Positions 9,851 to 22,699 of a stretch of DNA of 64,000 bases are shown piece by piece. How positions within the stretch are numbered: the stretch's first letter is position 1; each line of letters opens with the position of its first letter. The position numbers and the translations under genes were made by a program. The stretch covers positions 50,232,475 through 50,296,474 of the forward strand of contig NW_026622808.1 of assembly GCF_023065955.2 (NCBI RefSeq). The letters run 5' to 3'. Origin of the DNA: Ursus arctos. Lineage: Eukaryota > Chordata > Mammalia > Carnivora > Ursidae. The notes below the pieces were generated by a model. It was not told the origin of the DNA, made no database searches, and was given only the letters and a program-made list of their open reading frames with translations.

Positions 9851-11174
9851 AGGTGTTGCTTTCTCCCTGAGGTTTCCACTTCGGATGGGGTGCTTGGTTC
9901 CGATTTTGCATTCAACACTGCAGCTGTTTAAAATAGGTATCCACCAAGGTCTCTCCAAAGGGGAGCTTATATGTTCTTCATTTGGGCTAAGCTGAGATGT
10001 ACAGGTATTTCATGAGAAAAGACAGTTTTGTTCCTAACCCAGACCTCCTGGCCTTTAGGAATGGGAAGCTGCTGGACTTAGATCATGTGAACCCCCTTTT
10101 GATCATATTCACTGGCAAATCTATGTTAGAGGAAGATGCATGCTATGAGAAAGGTTCTAAAGAAGAATTGTTTGCAATCCGGTTCCTCCAGCAAGGTTTT
10201 TGAAGCCTTTGTATATTCTCCTGGGAATGAGCTCTTCATGGTGGGTGGCAGGGGAAAGGTGCCAAATATCAAGGGTGAACCCAGAATTCACACGTTGGCA
10301 CAGTCCCATCAGGGAAACACATGTGGAGTTGTTCAGTGTGTTCCTAGCAGTGCAGGAGCTCTCTGTAGTCTTTGGGACCTGAAAACATTTTCAAACATGG
10401 TCACATCTCTCAGGTTTAAGGTCCTCTCGTTCAGTTTACTGGGTGTGAAATTCAGTGGCTTTGTAGTTGCTAATGCCCCTTTCCTGGACAGACTTCAGAA
10501 TTGGCCTAATCTATTTCCAGTTTCTTCTCTTCCCAAAATTTTAGTTATGTTTTAGGTAACTGTTGTCTAACTTCCTGCAAACTAGAAATGGGAATGAGAG
10601 TGAGTCTTAGGTTTATTATGGCAAGATAGGATACAGCGGTGGTTCCCAAATGCTGATTTATAGAGAGATGTGTGAAGTTTTCACAGGTTTGTGGTGAAAT
10701 GAGAAAGACAAAGACTATTGTGTCACACGCACACTCACATGTTTTAGTATAAGGCCGTTGCCATTTCTTGGGTTTATTCTGAGATTTCCTATTAAAAATA
10801 CTCTTTCTGAACCTGTGTGTTCCCCACTCTGTCTTTCCTTCTTATTGCAGGCTGGGACCCAGACACGGTGGTGGTAATCTTGCTTAACCATAAAGCCAAG
10901 GGTATTACCCTAGGGAACCCTGAAAAGACAAGGTTAGAAGGAACATGGACATCTGAATGAATTTGGGGAACACAGCTGGCTGTCTGTCTAATCTATCAGC
11001 TCGAACTTGTACTTGAAAGAGAAATAAATCTCTCTGATTAAAAAAAATACACTTTTATGAAATGATAATCCATTCTTGGCAAAACACAACTGTCAATCTC
11101 TTACTGGTTTCTGAGAGTTTTCTTGATTTTTCTGTCTGTCCAATCTGCAGGGAACTGCCAGCATTATTCTGGCA
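9851..11174 (+). other. Intronic DNA, nothing recognised
   Basis: No coding exon or nameable repeat; a weak MER-like stretch begins near 10637 ('ggtggttcccaaatgctgat') but could not be assigned. Confidence 0.45.
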
Positions 11175-11395
11175 ACACTTTAACTAGCTGGGTGACCTTG
11201 GGCAGGTTGGGTGACTCCTAACTTCAGTTTACTCATCTGTCTAATGGAGGCCTGCATCCTAGGGGTCTTAAAAACAGTAGCTGTGACGTTGACTGTGGAA
11301 TAGTGTTAGCATGGTGCCAGGCATGTTGTAAGGGTTCAATAAAATGTTAGCAAATGGTGTTCTGGTTATTAGTTATTATTTCTTTATTACTTAGC
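11175..11395 (+). repeat. MIR SINE
   Basis: 'ctgggtgaccttgggcaggt', 'cagtttactcatctgtctaa' and 'agggttcaataaaatgttag' follow the MIR consensus in order. Confidence 0.85.
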
Positions 11396-11938
11396 AGTGA
11401 GTCCTGACATTCCAGAAGGTGTTTGCATTTGGTTGTCTTTGGCTTTCTTCCCTAAGGCCAGAGTTGTTGGTGAACAGCAAGTCTCCTAATGAATACTACC
11501 ACTTAATGAGGTATTCAGATAAGTTTTTTTTTCACATTTTCTATTTTTGATTCAACCCATAAAAATTTACTTATGCTGGTTAAAAAGAAAAGCAGTTGTG
11601 GCCTTGGTGCATACGTAAAACCTCACGTTCAGCATGTGTCTGTTGAGCTCTGGTATGTGCAAATTAACACCAATAAACATAGTTAACGTTCATGGAGCAC
11701 GTACCCGGCACCAGCCCCTAGCCTAAGTGTATTTATGTGTGTGGACTTAGTCTTTGCAAAAACTTGCATGAGATGATAATAATAAATAAAAACAATCATG
11801 ATATTAATTATAATTTTTAAAACTGGTAATTCTTACACAGTGCTTACTCCCTGACAGGATTGCGTCTGTATATTTTGCTTGTATTCAGTTAGTTTTCACT
11901 TCAACCTTGGGTGTATGTATTTTTATTATTCTTATTTT

Positions 11939-12004
11939 TTTTAAAGATTATTTTTATTTATTAGAGAGAGAGAGAGAATGAGTGGTGGGGGGGCAAAGGG
12001 AGAG

Positions 12005-12039
<35 letters not shown>

Positions 12040-12149
12040 CAGACTCCCCACTGAGCAGGAAGCCCGAGGTGGGACTCGATCCCAGGACCCGGAGATCATG
12101 ACCTGAGCTGAAGGCAGACACTTCACCAACTGAACCACCCAGGCGCCCC
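11939..12149 (-). mobile_element. Can-SINE with expanded GAGA tract
   Basis: Reverse-oriented; ends gaaccacccaggcgcccc. Flanked by ttattattcttatttt / ttattatacttatttt. The GA-rich part contains a pure (GA)n run at about 12007-12036 and a G7 run near 11988. Confidence 0.9.
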
Positions 12150-12699
12150 TTATTATACTTATTTTATAGAGAAAGACGACTAGGGTATAGCAAGTGAACG
12201 GGCCTGGATTTAACCTGAGAGCGCCTGGCTCTAGCCCGAAGCTCTTGTCCCCCGGCCTGTGCCGCTGTGTAGGAGGCACTGTGCACAGCCGTGGACATGC
12301 AGAGTCGCATCGTTCTGTACCTTCTCCAGAGCTCCCAGCAGGTGAAGGAAAGAACACATGGACCCAGCTAAACATATAAGACACAGAGTGATCTTGTGGG
12401 GAGGTGGGCATCAGCAATGGGGATTTCATGGAGGAAGGGACATTGGAGGCCAGTTTTGTGAACAGGCAGGGATGTTTGAGTTTGGCCTTGAAGGTCAAGC
12501 AATACTCAAGCATTATTTCTCTACAACATTAAATAAAATGTTAGACGTCTTGGAGGACATATCCTAAAATAGACTTCTGGGGGTTTGGGTTGCCTTTTAA
12601 ATATTTAAGCAGACTCCCATACCTTCCTGATGGTCTGTGAGCACGCGGTGGGGGCAGAGACTGGAGGCACATGGCCGGGTTCAGAGGGAGCCCCCTGAA

Positions 12700-12890
12700 G
12701 TGCTGTGCTCACAGCTTTGCCACTTAACTGCTACCTGTGTGTTCAAGACACTTAGCTTCGAGGAGCCTCAGTTTCTTTAACAGTGAAATGGGGTTAAGAG
12801 AACCATTCTCTTACTGTTGGGAGAAGTTTTAAAATGGAGATAATATCTGTAAAAGTGCTTTGCAGAGGGCCAAGCACACGTTAGTAATAG
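12700..12890 (+). repeat. MIR SINE
   Basis: 'ttgccacttaactgctacct', 'gcctcagtttctttaacagt' and 'aagtgctttgcagagggcca' give the MIR order. Confidence 0.8.
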
Positions 12891-14319
12891 AATTTTTTCT
12901 TTTCTACTTTACCATGGTAAAGTATTCTTCTTCATAACAATAACTAAGACACATATAGATTTCGTGAATCTGAGGCAAAGTAGACCAGATCGAGGTGCCT
13001 CAAACTGGCAGATGTTCAAGTCTTATTATGCAAATTAGTTTTGTGGTATGATTAGATGGAAAATTTGATTAAAGTGGATTGTAAGTGTTGGTTCTGTATG
13101 TTATTAGAGATTTCCTTTTCCTGAGTACTGCTATTTATAGAATTTATTTAAGTGTATGTATGTGTGTGTGTTTTTAATTGCCTTTGAGTTCTGCAGTGCA
13201 GTTTGCACAGGCTGATGTTTATATCTGCTCCAGTTGTGCAAGAAGTGGAAAATATCCTTTTTTTAGAACAGGTCACATGTGCTTACTGTCAGGAATAGGA
13301 CCTCAGTGTAAAAAAATGTATCTTGGGACAAATCAAAGTTACTAAATTTCTCCCTCCAACTGCTTTGTTTCAGAACTGGCAGTATTAGGATAAATAATAG
13401 GGGGAAAAAAAACACTCAGCTAATTTTTTTTTTTTGGGCATTTTTCAAGGACAGTAAGCAAAAGTTTCATTTGTTTTGTGTGTGTGTTTGTGTGTTCTAA
13501 GTATGAAATGTACTTTGCTGTTAGGTTTGTCTCATCAAAGTAAATTATAAAAATATGTTTGACTCCACTCCAATTATATGCATCATTTGGAGAAAATAAT
13601 CACAAAGATGGGTCAAAGATATTAAATGGAGTTACTACAGGCTTTTGATATTGTATGGACAAGTTGCAGTTTGTAAGACGGTTTTTGTGGGTCTAGCGAA
13701 CCATTGTGTACTCTAGGGCAAGGGATTCCTTCAAGTCATGGAATCTATCTTTATGGAGGCAGATGTAGGCTGAGGGCGAGAGGACCTGCAAGCACGTCTG
13801 GATCTCTTTTGCAGTTCCCCGCCCCCTTCCTCCTGTTCTCTGTTCCTGAGGTCTTGGGGCGAGGACCAGGCTCCTCCTTTTCTCTAGTGTGGTTCTTAAA
13901 CATGGCTTCCTTATTTCTTTGCTATGTCTTTCCCTCCTTTGGCCTTTCACGCAGGCCACCAAGAATAAAGGGTGGTGTTCACACGAGACCTTCGTCCTGA
14001 GAGTCAGAACTATGAGGTCCTTGTCTTCAAGTGCCCAAATTTCCAGAGGGCTTCTCAAGCAGTGGGCGCTGCCCTGCGTGTGTTGCAGATGATAACCTAT
14101 TGGTTGTTTCCCACCTGAGTCAGAAGTTGAGCCAGGGGAAGAGTGGGGTAAAGGTGAGAGAAAAACCCACAGGGAAGTAAATGGTACCTCAGAATCATGA
14201 GGACCCTAGTGTCCTCCCCAAGATGGTTCTAAAACATCCCTCGGTCACTTTAAGCAGAGGCAGCCTAACTTTGGGTCAGAAGGACCTGGATTTATTTGTT
14301 TTTCCGTCTCTCCCTTCTT
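12891..14319 (+). other. Intronic DNA, nothing recognised
   Basis: No exon signature. Short T-rich and TG-rich runs near 13160 and 13425-13490. A 121-codon minus-strand frame at 13693-14058 has no recognisable domain. Confidence 0.45.
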
Positions 14320-14602
14320 ACAGCAGTTATTTATTAAGCGCCTATGGTGTGTCAGGCTCTGTGCTGGCCAGGGGAATCAAATGTAGAACCAGACAGGCAA
14401 GGTTCCAGCTACCATGGCGCTTCCATTTTGGAGATGGAACATAGTTAATAATGTACCAAATAAAGGGACAATATAATTTTTGTTGCTCAATAGGGTGTAA
14501 TTGATACAGTGTGATTGGGAAAGAAGGGGCTTTTTTGATTGGGTCTGATATTAGGAATGACCTCACAGAGGAGGTGATTTTGAGGCAAGACCTGAATGTC
14601 TG
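14320..14602 (-). repeat. L2 LINE 3' end, antisense
   Basis: Starts with 'ttatttattaagcgcctatg' and 'gtcaggctctgtgctggcca', the reverse complement of the L2 3' end, then 'cctcacagaggaggtgattt' and 'gaggcaagacctgaatg'. Confidence 0.75.
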
Positions 14603-14621
14603 AAAAAAGTGTTCAAATCTT

Positions 14622-14820
14622 GAGGCTACCACTCGCTAGCTGTATGACTTTTGACAAGTTACCCAACCTCTTCAAATGTCAGTTCCCTAACCTCTTGGAA
14701 TCTCAGTTCCTTCTTTTGTAAAATGGGGCAGTAGCTACCTTGTAGGGCTGCTGTGAAGATAAAAGATATTGCTTGTAATAAAGCAGCTAACATTAGGCTT
14801 TACCTCATAGGTGCTCAGGA
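14622..14820 (+). repeat. MIR SINE
   Basis: 'actcgctagctgtatgactt', 'cagttccttcttttgtaaaa' and 'agggctgctgtgaagataaa' match MIR. The core includes a short internal repetition of 'cctaacctcttggaatctcag'-like text. Confidence 0.82.
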
Positions 14821-17455
14821 AGACACATAGGACTGGTTTAAGGTCATACATGAATAGTGGAGAAAAATACAAACATTAATCTTCCCTGTAACTGTTTATA
14901 ACTTGGTTTTAAGTGTTTTCCTAATGTTGAATGAGTCACAGATTTATGCTTGTCTTTATAAGCCTAACCTCAGACTGAAAGTGGAGATGGGTCTTGTTAT
15001 TTTTATTATCCTTTCTTTCCTCCAGGATCATCTTACTCAAGTTGTCCCCTTGCTCTTCTCACTGTTGTTGCATTGAGATCATTCATGTTTGACCATGCTT
15101 TGCCTAGGAATGGTTTCTGGCTGAATTTTGAATTCAGTTTTGGTATAAAGGAGAAGTCCAAGTGCCCTAGGATTAAAATGAAGACCTTGAGATTCATGTA
15201 ACACAATATACACGTACACCACGAACAACTCTCATGGAACTCCTGACTTGCAGTTCTGTGTTTCAGCCCCTAGATCATGCTTCCTCTCCACACTGATGTG
15301 AAAATGTCAGTGTTGGTGCAGAAATGAAAATCCAAGAAGCCTCTCTTCCCACACAGCACCTCAAGCTTTCATCAGTGTCGACATCTACAGGCAATAGCGT
15401 GTTTTTAATTCAACAACTTAAAACAAAAATCTTCAAAGCACTTGAATTCCAGTAGCTGTGTTCTTTGATTCAAGTACTTGTGGAGTGGTGACTTTCAAAA
15501 GGAAAAATCCTGGGTCATGGGAGACCAAATATTTTAAATCCAAATGCAGTGAGTTACAGGTCTATGGAGTGCACGGGTAGAATCCTGTCCTTCTATAAGA
15601 AAATTGTGGGTTGTTGAGCAACTTCAGGAAGGCATCTGTGGCCTTCACCCTCTCCACCCCCGCCCCTTCCCCAAAGTGGGATAACTTGCTGAATCATTCA
15701 CATGCATGTGTCTGTTTTCCTCGGTGATCAAAGGCAGAATGGGAAAAGTGCTTGTCTCCACTGTTGGAAATGTAGAATTATTTTTGTAGAACACGTTTTC
15801 CTTCTAGGAGACTTAACTTGTTTCGGCGAGAATAAGGCTTGAAGCCGGGAAGATTCATTTAGCCTGATGGCAGAGGTTATATATGCAATTACGAACTGAC
15901 AGATAGGAATGCTACATTCATTTCGGTACCTTTATTGTAAAATGTTCCTAAATACTAACCAGTTTCAAGACATAGGTTTTTCAGAACATCCATTTCATTT
16001 TTGTAACCAGATATTTGAAACTTGGTGAGAGGAAAAGCACGTAGAAGCCTTAAAGATGATTTTCCTGATGAACTTGGAACCTAGCACAGTCCTGAGAAAG
16101 CCTACTGGAGGATCTCAATGAGATGTGACCACAGTATTTGTCTTGCTTGCATCTCTCCCAAACAGCTGGAGAGAGTACTCTAAAATTGAGTCCGTGAACA
16201 CATGCGCAGATATTGTAACAGTCCCTCCTCCAGCAAAAGAATTGGGTACATTTTTGTTTTGTTTTTAGCCTTTGAAGATTTTCAGCAAAAGATGGAAAGG
16301 TAGTATTTCAGGGTTAGCTTTGCTTTGTTGTATTACTGAGCCCGCATAACCGCACCATCTAAATTTAGAACATTGGCACCTTGGCCAGTAGAACCCTTTG
16401 CAACTAATTTATAATGCTTTTGGCAGAGAATAACTATGAATAAACATGAAAATAGTATTGGTCAGTTAGGGTCATTTACTTTCAAGGGAAGAGGATGACA
16501 CCAGCCATGCATTCTTGAAAATTCTCTTTATTTATTTTTAAAAGAAGAGTTTGTAGTAGCTTATTAAAACAGTCCCCAAAAATATAAGCAACTAGCATGA
16601 TTCCTGGTGACATTCCAAATAAAAGTTTGTCCATTTGCTGCAAGGAAACATGTTTAGAGAGTAACTTGTGAGAGAGTGGCACTGGCTTGTGTATTAGACA
16701 ATTGGTGTGTAGACTTTTTGGAACCATACCTTGCATCATCTTGTCCACTTGTCTTTAGGCAGGTAAACACTAATAATGTTTTATCTAAGTAAATGCTGTA
16801 TATGTACATGTTAAATGATGGGATCCCGGAGTGCAGTTTTAATGACACTGATTGCATATGGAAGCTTTAAGTCTTTGTTGATTCAGAAACTAACCAGAAG
16901 GTTTGATGGCACTTGCTTGGTCATAGCATCATAATCACTGAGAGGCATGATTTAACAGCAGGAGACTGAATGGCAAGGACAATTAATTGGGGTTTGTTTT
17001 TGGAGCCAGTGATACTGATTGAATCAGTCATTCTGCTGGTCTAGTGTACCCCTCTTTCTCCCTCTTGGGTTCATATACATGACATTTTCTAATCATTTCT
17101 CACTGGCAGCCAACTTGCCTTTCTTTATGTGTTTTCCCTAGTGGACACCTTTAGTTTGCTTGCCTATAATCTCCTTTCCAAATTCTGGTAACAACCCCTT
17201 CCCACGTGCTCAGCCCATCTGCTTCAGTTTCGTGGCTCCAGGAGTGGAGAATTTGACACAGGCCTTGCCACAGTTCTTTATCACGGAGATTGGTTTTAGG
17301 GAGGTGAATGCTGACTCGTGAAAATGAATCCCAGGATTTTGTTAGGGTGCTAACAGAAGGAGATTTTCTTTTTATTTCCATTGATTTTGAACTTGGGAAG
17401 ATGTCAGGGTTTAGAATAAAGCCATACCTTGTAGGCAGAGAACAAGCAAGTTCTT
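14821..17455 (+). other. Intronic DNA, repeat-poor
   Basis: 2.6 kb with no repeat or exon recognised. It contains one CACGTG at 17203-17208. Repeat-poor intron can indicate constrained sequence, but I cannot measure conservation. Confidence 0.45.
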
Positions 17456-17646
17456 TTTTTTTTTTTTTAAGATTTTATTTATTTATTTGATAGAGACAGC
17501 GAGAGAGGAAACACAAGGGGAGTGTGAGAGGGAGAAGCAGGCTTCCCGCTGAGCAGGGATCCCGATGTGGGGCTTGATCCCAGGACCCTGGGATCATGAC
17601 CTGAGCCGAAGGCAGATGCTTAATGGCTGAGACACCCAGGCGCCCC
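17456..17646 (-). mobile_element. Can-SINE, minus strand
   Basis: Ends gagacacccaggcgcccc; perfect 15-bp target-site duplication aacaagcaagttctt (17441-17455 and 17647-17661). Confidence 0.93.
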
Positions 17647-18314
17647 AACAAGCAAGTTCTTAAATTAGGTTAATGTTAGTTGATGTAGCAAAGTGGTGTG
17701 CAACAGTCATACGTGTAAATAGTTCCTTCCTGGCAGGCGGCTTTCCTCCACATGGCAGTTCAAGTACTCACACTCCTTCCATCTTCTGGTTCTCCCTTTG
17801 CCTAGCACCCTGGAGTCCTTCATGTTTGGTGGTAGAAAGGAAAAAGAAGAGGAGAAGGCATAACTAAGGTCCGAAAATGACAGGCCTCACTTTTGCTCCA
17901 ATCCTATGGACACGGACCAGACTCCTGTCCGTGTCTGGATGCAGGGGTGGGAGCTAGAAAATACAGACGCCAGCTGGGCACCGACACCTCTATGCTAGAA
18001 AAGAGCATGCATTTTTGGTGGATGGCCAGCCATCATTGCCATGATCCTAGTGGGAGTGTTTCACCTCTGGGTCAAGTTGTGGCTTTCCTTGGTAGGTCCA
18101 GTTAGGCCTATCCTGGGACTTTTCTGTGATTTAACCAACAAATTCCTCTTCTAAGTAAACATGGTTAGCTTGGATTTTCTGCTACCTGCATGGAGACTGT
18201 CCAAGCATTTGCATTGTCTGAATCCCATCTTTCTGCAGTGCTTCCTATTCTACATTCATTGAGCAAAATCCCTTGCAACACCAGCCCGTCCACCACCACT
18301 ACCACTGTAGTACA
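17647..18314 (+). other. Intronic DNA, nothing recognised
   Basis: No repeat or exon signature seen; short open frames lack recognisable content. Confidence 0.4.
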
Positions 18315-18475
18315 GTGGCTTTCAAAATGCGGCCCTCAGGCTTGTTAGAAATGCACATTCTCAGACTCTGCTGCAGTCCTGCTGAATCTGACGCTGGTGG
18401 TCAGTCCCAGGAGTCTGTGTCTTCATAGGCCCCCCACAGCTGGTGATGCTCACTCATGTTTGAGAAAGACTACCC
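18315..18475 (+). repeat. MER5A-like hAT element
   Basis: Begins 'cagtggctttcaaaatgcgg' and includes 'ttgttagaaatgcacattct', 'gctgctgaatctgac'-like text and ends 'catgtttgagaaagac', the MER5A layout with its CAGTGG...GAGAA-type termini. Confidence 0.75.
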
Positions 18476-19409
18476 TAATGCTTTCACCATAAATCCTCTG
18501 TCTCCGTATTGAGTTGTACTTACCTTGCTGTTTTGGAATGAAAAACTTCCTGGATTAGAATACATTTAGTAAAAAAAATGGGGTGCTGCGTGTTATGGTC
18601 AGGCTAGAGGTGATTACTGGCAATAATTCCACACTGATCAAAAACCAAAAACCCAAACCCAACAACTTTCCCTTCTAGAAAGTTAGCTTTCAGATCTACG
18701 CTAGTGAAACTAGGGAAGGACTCTTGGTTTTCTAAATGTGGTCTGTGGGTAACTTGGAGTTAATCTAGCTGCACTGCCATAAGGAGCCCTAGCCCACATC
18801 TCAAGAGAGAGTTGTGATACAGACTCAACGAGTATGCAGTCACTTGACTGAAAGATTTGGTTGAGAAACAGGGTGATAATAATTTTGAGCATGCCCACAT
18901 GACCAAATTGTTTTTCACAAAACTTCTGCTGAATAAAATTTGAAATACGGCTTTCGGCCTGTTTTCCCGTCTTAATGAATTCCAGACAGTTTGCAGAGTG
19001 CAGGAGCTTCCAAAACGGAGGGATGGACTGCCTGGGACCTGCCAGCATCTGTCTTGTCACAGTAAGGCCATCCTGACTTCCTGGAGTCCTTCCCCTTGTT
19101 CTGAATCTCACCGGGCCATTCACTTCTCTGATGGAGAGGTATAGATTGCGACAGGGAAGGACAAGGCCAAGGTTGTGTCAGACAAATAGAGCCTATAGAA
19201 AATTGCCAGACTCCTTACTTTAGCAGGAAACTCAACCTACCCCTAATCTACTTAGACCCAAGCATTTTCGTTTGTTTGTTTTGTTTTGTTTTGCCGTACG
19301 CTGACTTTTTCCGGAGAAAAGGCCTGCATCTCTTGCAAACTGGTTAAAAGTCCTAACCAGTGGAAGTCTGAAGTTTTGGGTTTAACCTTCAGAAGATGAC
19401 AGATTTTTT
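18476..19409 (+). other. Intronic DNA, nothing recognised
   Basis: Contains a (TTTTG)n-like run near 19268-19290. A 137-codon minus-strand frame at 18710-19123 shows no recognisable domain. Confidence 0.4.
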
Positions 19410-19640
19410 TAACCTAAATTCCAATTTGACCACCTATTAGCTTTTTTTTTTTTTTTTTTTAAATCATTGGGCAAGTTTTTCTTGTAGCTTCTGTTTCAGT
19501 AGCGAGCTAAATGGGGCTCATGGACATTAATGTGATCTAGGCTATAGAGTAGTAGTGCGAATTAAAAGAAATAGGTGGGTAGAGTGCTCAGCCCGAAGCC
19601 TGGCTCTTGCTGCTTAGTATCTGGTCCCCGCATTCTGGTT
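19410..19640 (+). repeat. MIR SINE with poly-T interruption
   Basis: 'ttgaccacctattag' is followed by about 20 T residues (19441-19460), then 'cattgggcaagtttttcttg', 'gctaaatggggctc' and 'agagtgctcagcccgaagcc'. The T run seems to be an expansion inside the MIR. Confidence 0.6.
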
Positions 19641-21320
19641 CCCTTTGTATCCGTAGTATCAATAAGGGTTTTGACTTGAAATGACTTTTTAGCCAGCAGG
19701 TCAAGAAGAGGGCCATAGAAGAGAAGGGGGAGGCCTTAAGTGATCCCTATGCTGGAGAATCCGTGGCAGGATCTTTGAGTTGATGCAGGTCAAGTAGTGG
19801 TGAACTGTGGGAAGCCTAGCAGGGAGGTTTTTAAAGATGGCACCTACTATTTACAGGTAAGACGTTCCTTTTGTTGCCAGAACAATCTTTGTCTTTATCA
19901 ACATGTTGCCTTTCATCATAATTACAGATTGTAGCCAGGTAGAAGAGTAAATAATAAGATTCACTGATTGAGATTTCACAACACCGAGCAGTCTAGCAGT
20001 CGAGCTGGATCGCTGTTTCCACACGGGAATCTGTCATTCCTGTCAGCTTTCAACTGTGCCTCTAGTGAGTGCCTGCCTTGTCTTTTCACATTTAACCCTG
20101 CAGCCTCTTCATACAGCTGTCTTTATCCAAAGTAAGCCATAATGCCCTGTATTCCTGAACCTCAAAATCTTTATATCTTTTACTCTTTTAGGATTTTTCC
20201 CTCCTTGTAGCAATGTATAGCTATTTTTGAGATGAGAGCCTAAGTTTTAATTTTTTTTTTCAAAAGAATTGTTTATTTTGTGCTTGCTTTTTACCCTTTA
20301 TTCTGAATTTTCTGAAAACTTGATGGTTCTAGTCTTTCGCGTCTGTATGGGCCATTCCAGTTAACCAAGTGGATTTCCATCCACTGGTTAAACTGATCCT
20401 GTGATAAAACTGGAATATTTTATCCACATCAATATGATAGTTTCCTTGTCTTTTATTTTCCTACCTTTATCAAGGTATAATTGACAAGAGTTGTATATAT
20501 TTAAGGTGTACAACTTGATGTTTTGGCAAACGTATACCACGGTCAGATAGATAGCTTGCTTTTCTTGAGCCTCAGAAAGTTTCTCCCCCAAACCAGTGAC
20601 TGAACTGGTCACTAGAAAGCAGAAAGGGGGATTAGCCCAAATGATAACTGTCTGTCTCAGGAGAAAAGTATGCATGACAATGTGCACATAAGTGGATGCC
20701 TTCATCATTACAGTTCTGACGTGTTACCTGGATAACGAGGTTACCGGCCTCATCAGGTCGCTGTGAAGATTCAGTGAGGTACCGAGAGGATTCCCTGTAG
20801 GAAGGGTGCTGTAGATGCCAGCTCTCTGCTGGTGCCCGATGGCCCTACTCTTCCTGCTGCATGACCATGAAGCCTATGTCAGCCGGCGGTACGCCCCTGT
20901 GTTACAGCTGGCATCACTGCCGTTAGAATTCAGGGGTTCGCATAAAACTCCATAGCTTCAAACCCCTCAACCCTCAGTTCTCGAAAGTTGGGAATATATG
21001 CAGCAAGTTTTCGGACACGTGCTTACACTCATTTTTCTCCCAGAAGTTTGCCAGGCCACTTCCCCCAACTCTCAGCTCTTGTGTGCAGAGGAATGGCACT
21101 AAATTGATTCACAATTAGTGGGAGACATGTTTTATAAGAATCCACGCACACATTCATACCAACACATACTGGATTCTCAAGGCAGCGTTTTTCAGAGTAT
21201 TTGCATCTTTTCTCTGGTATTGTCATGACTAATCAAAATTTCACTCTTGGTTAAACAGTTCCTGTCCTGAATTTTATAAAGAAGCAGAGAAAATGACATT
21301 TTTCCTCTTTCCATGTGATT

Positions 21321-21323
<3 letters not shown>
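19641..21323 (+). other. Intronic DNA with two small repeat fragments
   Basis: Mostly unassigned. About 20450-20550 ('aaggtataattgacaagagt', 'gtgtacaacttgatgttttg') is a short antisense L1 3' fragment, and about 20715-20825 looks like a diverged MIR 3' half. A CACGTG lies at 21016-21021. Confidence 0.5.
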
Positions 21324-21367
<44 letters not shown>

Positions 21368-21370
21368 ACA
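21324..21370. repeat. (CA)n microsatellite
   Basis: About 19 consecutive CA units followed by an interrupted CATACACACA end. Likely length-variable. Confidence 0.97.
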
Positions 21371-22205
21371 GGCACGAAAACATACACAGAAGCAAAACAT
21401 CATAGAGTTAATGCTCACATTGGTGAGAGCCAATGTGCTCTGAGAAGTCATGAACACAGGGGAGAATGAAGCCTGAGAAGGCTAGTCAGATGTGGACAGT
21501 CTGATGCATTTTTGTGAGCGAGCAGGATGAATCAGCTGTGTAGGATGGAGTTGAGAGTTCACATACCCATACGTAGGGGAAGAGCCAGCCTTTGGAGATG
21601 GACAAGGCAGTTTTGGAAGTTTTCAGAATAGATTTGTTTCTTGGGCATCTTAAGTAGGTGGATGTTAAGATATCTAACACTTAACATTATTTTTTCAGAG
21701 TCATGGTTTGGGAATGATTTGCAAAATCTTTGGGCCAATGTTCCTTGCCCTAGGATGTAAAATGATTTTCAGTAAATATTTATTGAGCCCACTGTGGAGT
21801 CAGGAGATAATGTTGAGCATAAACCTTTGTCACTTTTGACAAATGGGTGGCCACCAAGGGATGGCGTGGAACCTAGATCAGGCCTTCAAGGGCCAGAGGA
21901 ACTCTTTCTGGGAGTGGAAAAGAGCCCACTTGCTGGTCACATCAATTACCCTGTGAAAGAAATATATTTTAAACTGATATTCACTGAAGACAGTCTTTAG
22001 CTGTCACTTCGTTTGACACTGTTATTTAAAAGTTAATGTGTATTTTAAGAAATCAAGCATCTTCTGCCTATAAATAGGCTGATAGGTGATACTTATTTTA
22101 TTGTCTGTCAGTTCTTACTTCAAAGAGGCCCAGTGGGAATGGGGAATTTCATTGAGCATCTCCAGGATCCAGGATCGCGAGTGCCAGATAAATAATCACT
22201 GAATA
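21371..22205 (+). other. Intronic DNA, nothing recognised
   Basis: A short L2/MIR-type 'agtaaatatttattgagccc' occurs near 21770; otherwise unassigned. Confidence 0.4.
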
Positions 22206-22377
22206 GGGGCGCCTGGGTGGCTCAGTCGGTTAAGCGTCTGCCTTCGGCTCAGGTCATGATCTCAGGGTCCTGGGATCGAGTCCCTCATCAGGCTTTCTGC
22301 TCAGAGGGGAGTCTGCTTCTCCCTCTCCCTCTCCCTCTCTCCTCTCCCCCCTCAAATAAATAAATAAAATCTTTAAA
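22206..22377 (+). mobile_element. Can-SINE, plus strand
   Basis: Head ggggcgcctgggtggctcag, then gtcatgatctcagggtcctg, a CCCTCT pyrimidine tract and aaataaataaataaaatcttt. Perfect 15-bp duplication aataatcactgaata (22191-22205, 22378-22392). The lysine-tRNA-like head is complete. Confidence 0.95.
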
Positions 22378-22499
22378 AATAATCACTGAATAAAAATAAC
22401 CCAACGTTTCTGGTGTGCAAGAAGGGATCAGTACCTTTTGGGAACTCCATTAAGCTCTTTCAGGAAAGTGTGTAAGGAATTATCTTGACTTTTTTTCTT

Positions 22500-22660
22500 A
22501 TTAGCTGTGGGCCCTTAAGTTTTTCTGAGGCTCAGTTTTCTCACCTAAACTAGGGGGGTGGTAGTGTTCCTTCTTGGCATAGCTGTGAAGGTTCTAGAAG
22601 GTCATGTGTGACATGCCTAGTGTATGTAAATGCTCCATTAAGTTAGGAGGGCCATCAGTG
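22500..22660 (+). repeat. MIR SINE, diverged
   Basis: 'tgaggctcagttttctcacc' and 'gcatagctgtgaaggttcta' follow MIR order. Confidence 0.65.
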
Positions 22661-22699
22661 TTGTTGCTGCTGTGGGTGCTCAGAGATGAAGTAAGTATG

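Noticed and set aside
11941..12513. 190-codon minus-strand frame
   Set aside because: Its second half is a Can-SINE; the serine/leucine-rich tail is the SINE's GA tract read backwards.
13693..14058. 121-codon minus-strand frame
   Set aside because: No recognisable motif or exon borders; expected by chance in 64 kb.
21324..21370. Regularly spaced short repeats that might suggest an array
   Set aside because: A plain CA microsatellite; nothing resembles a CRISPR array, and this is nuclear mammalian DNA.
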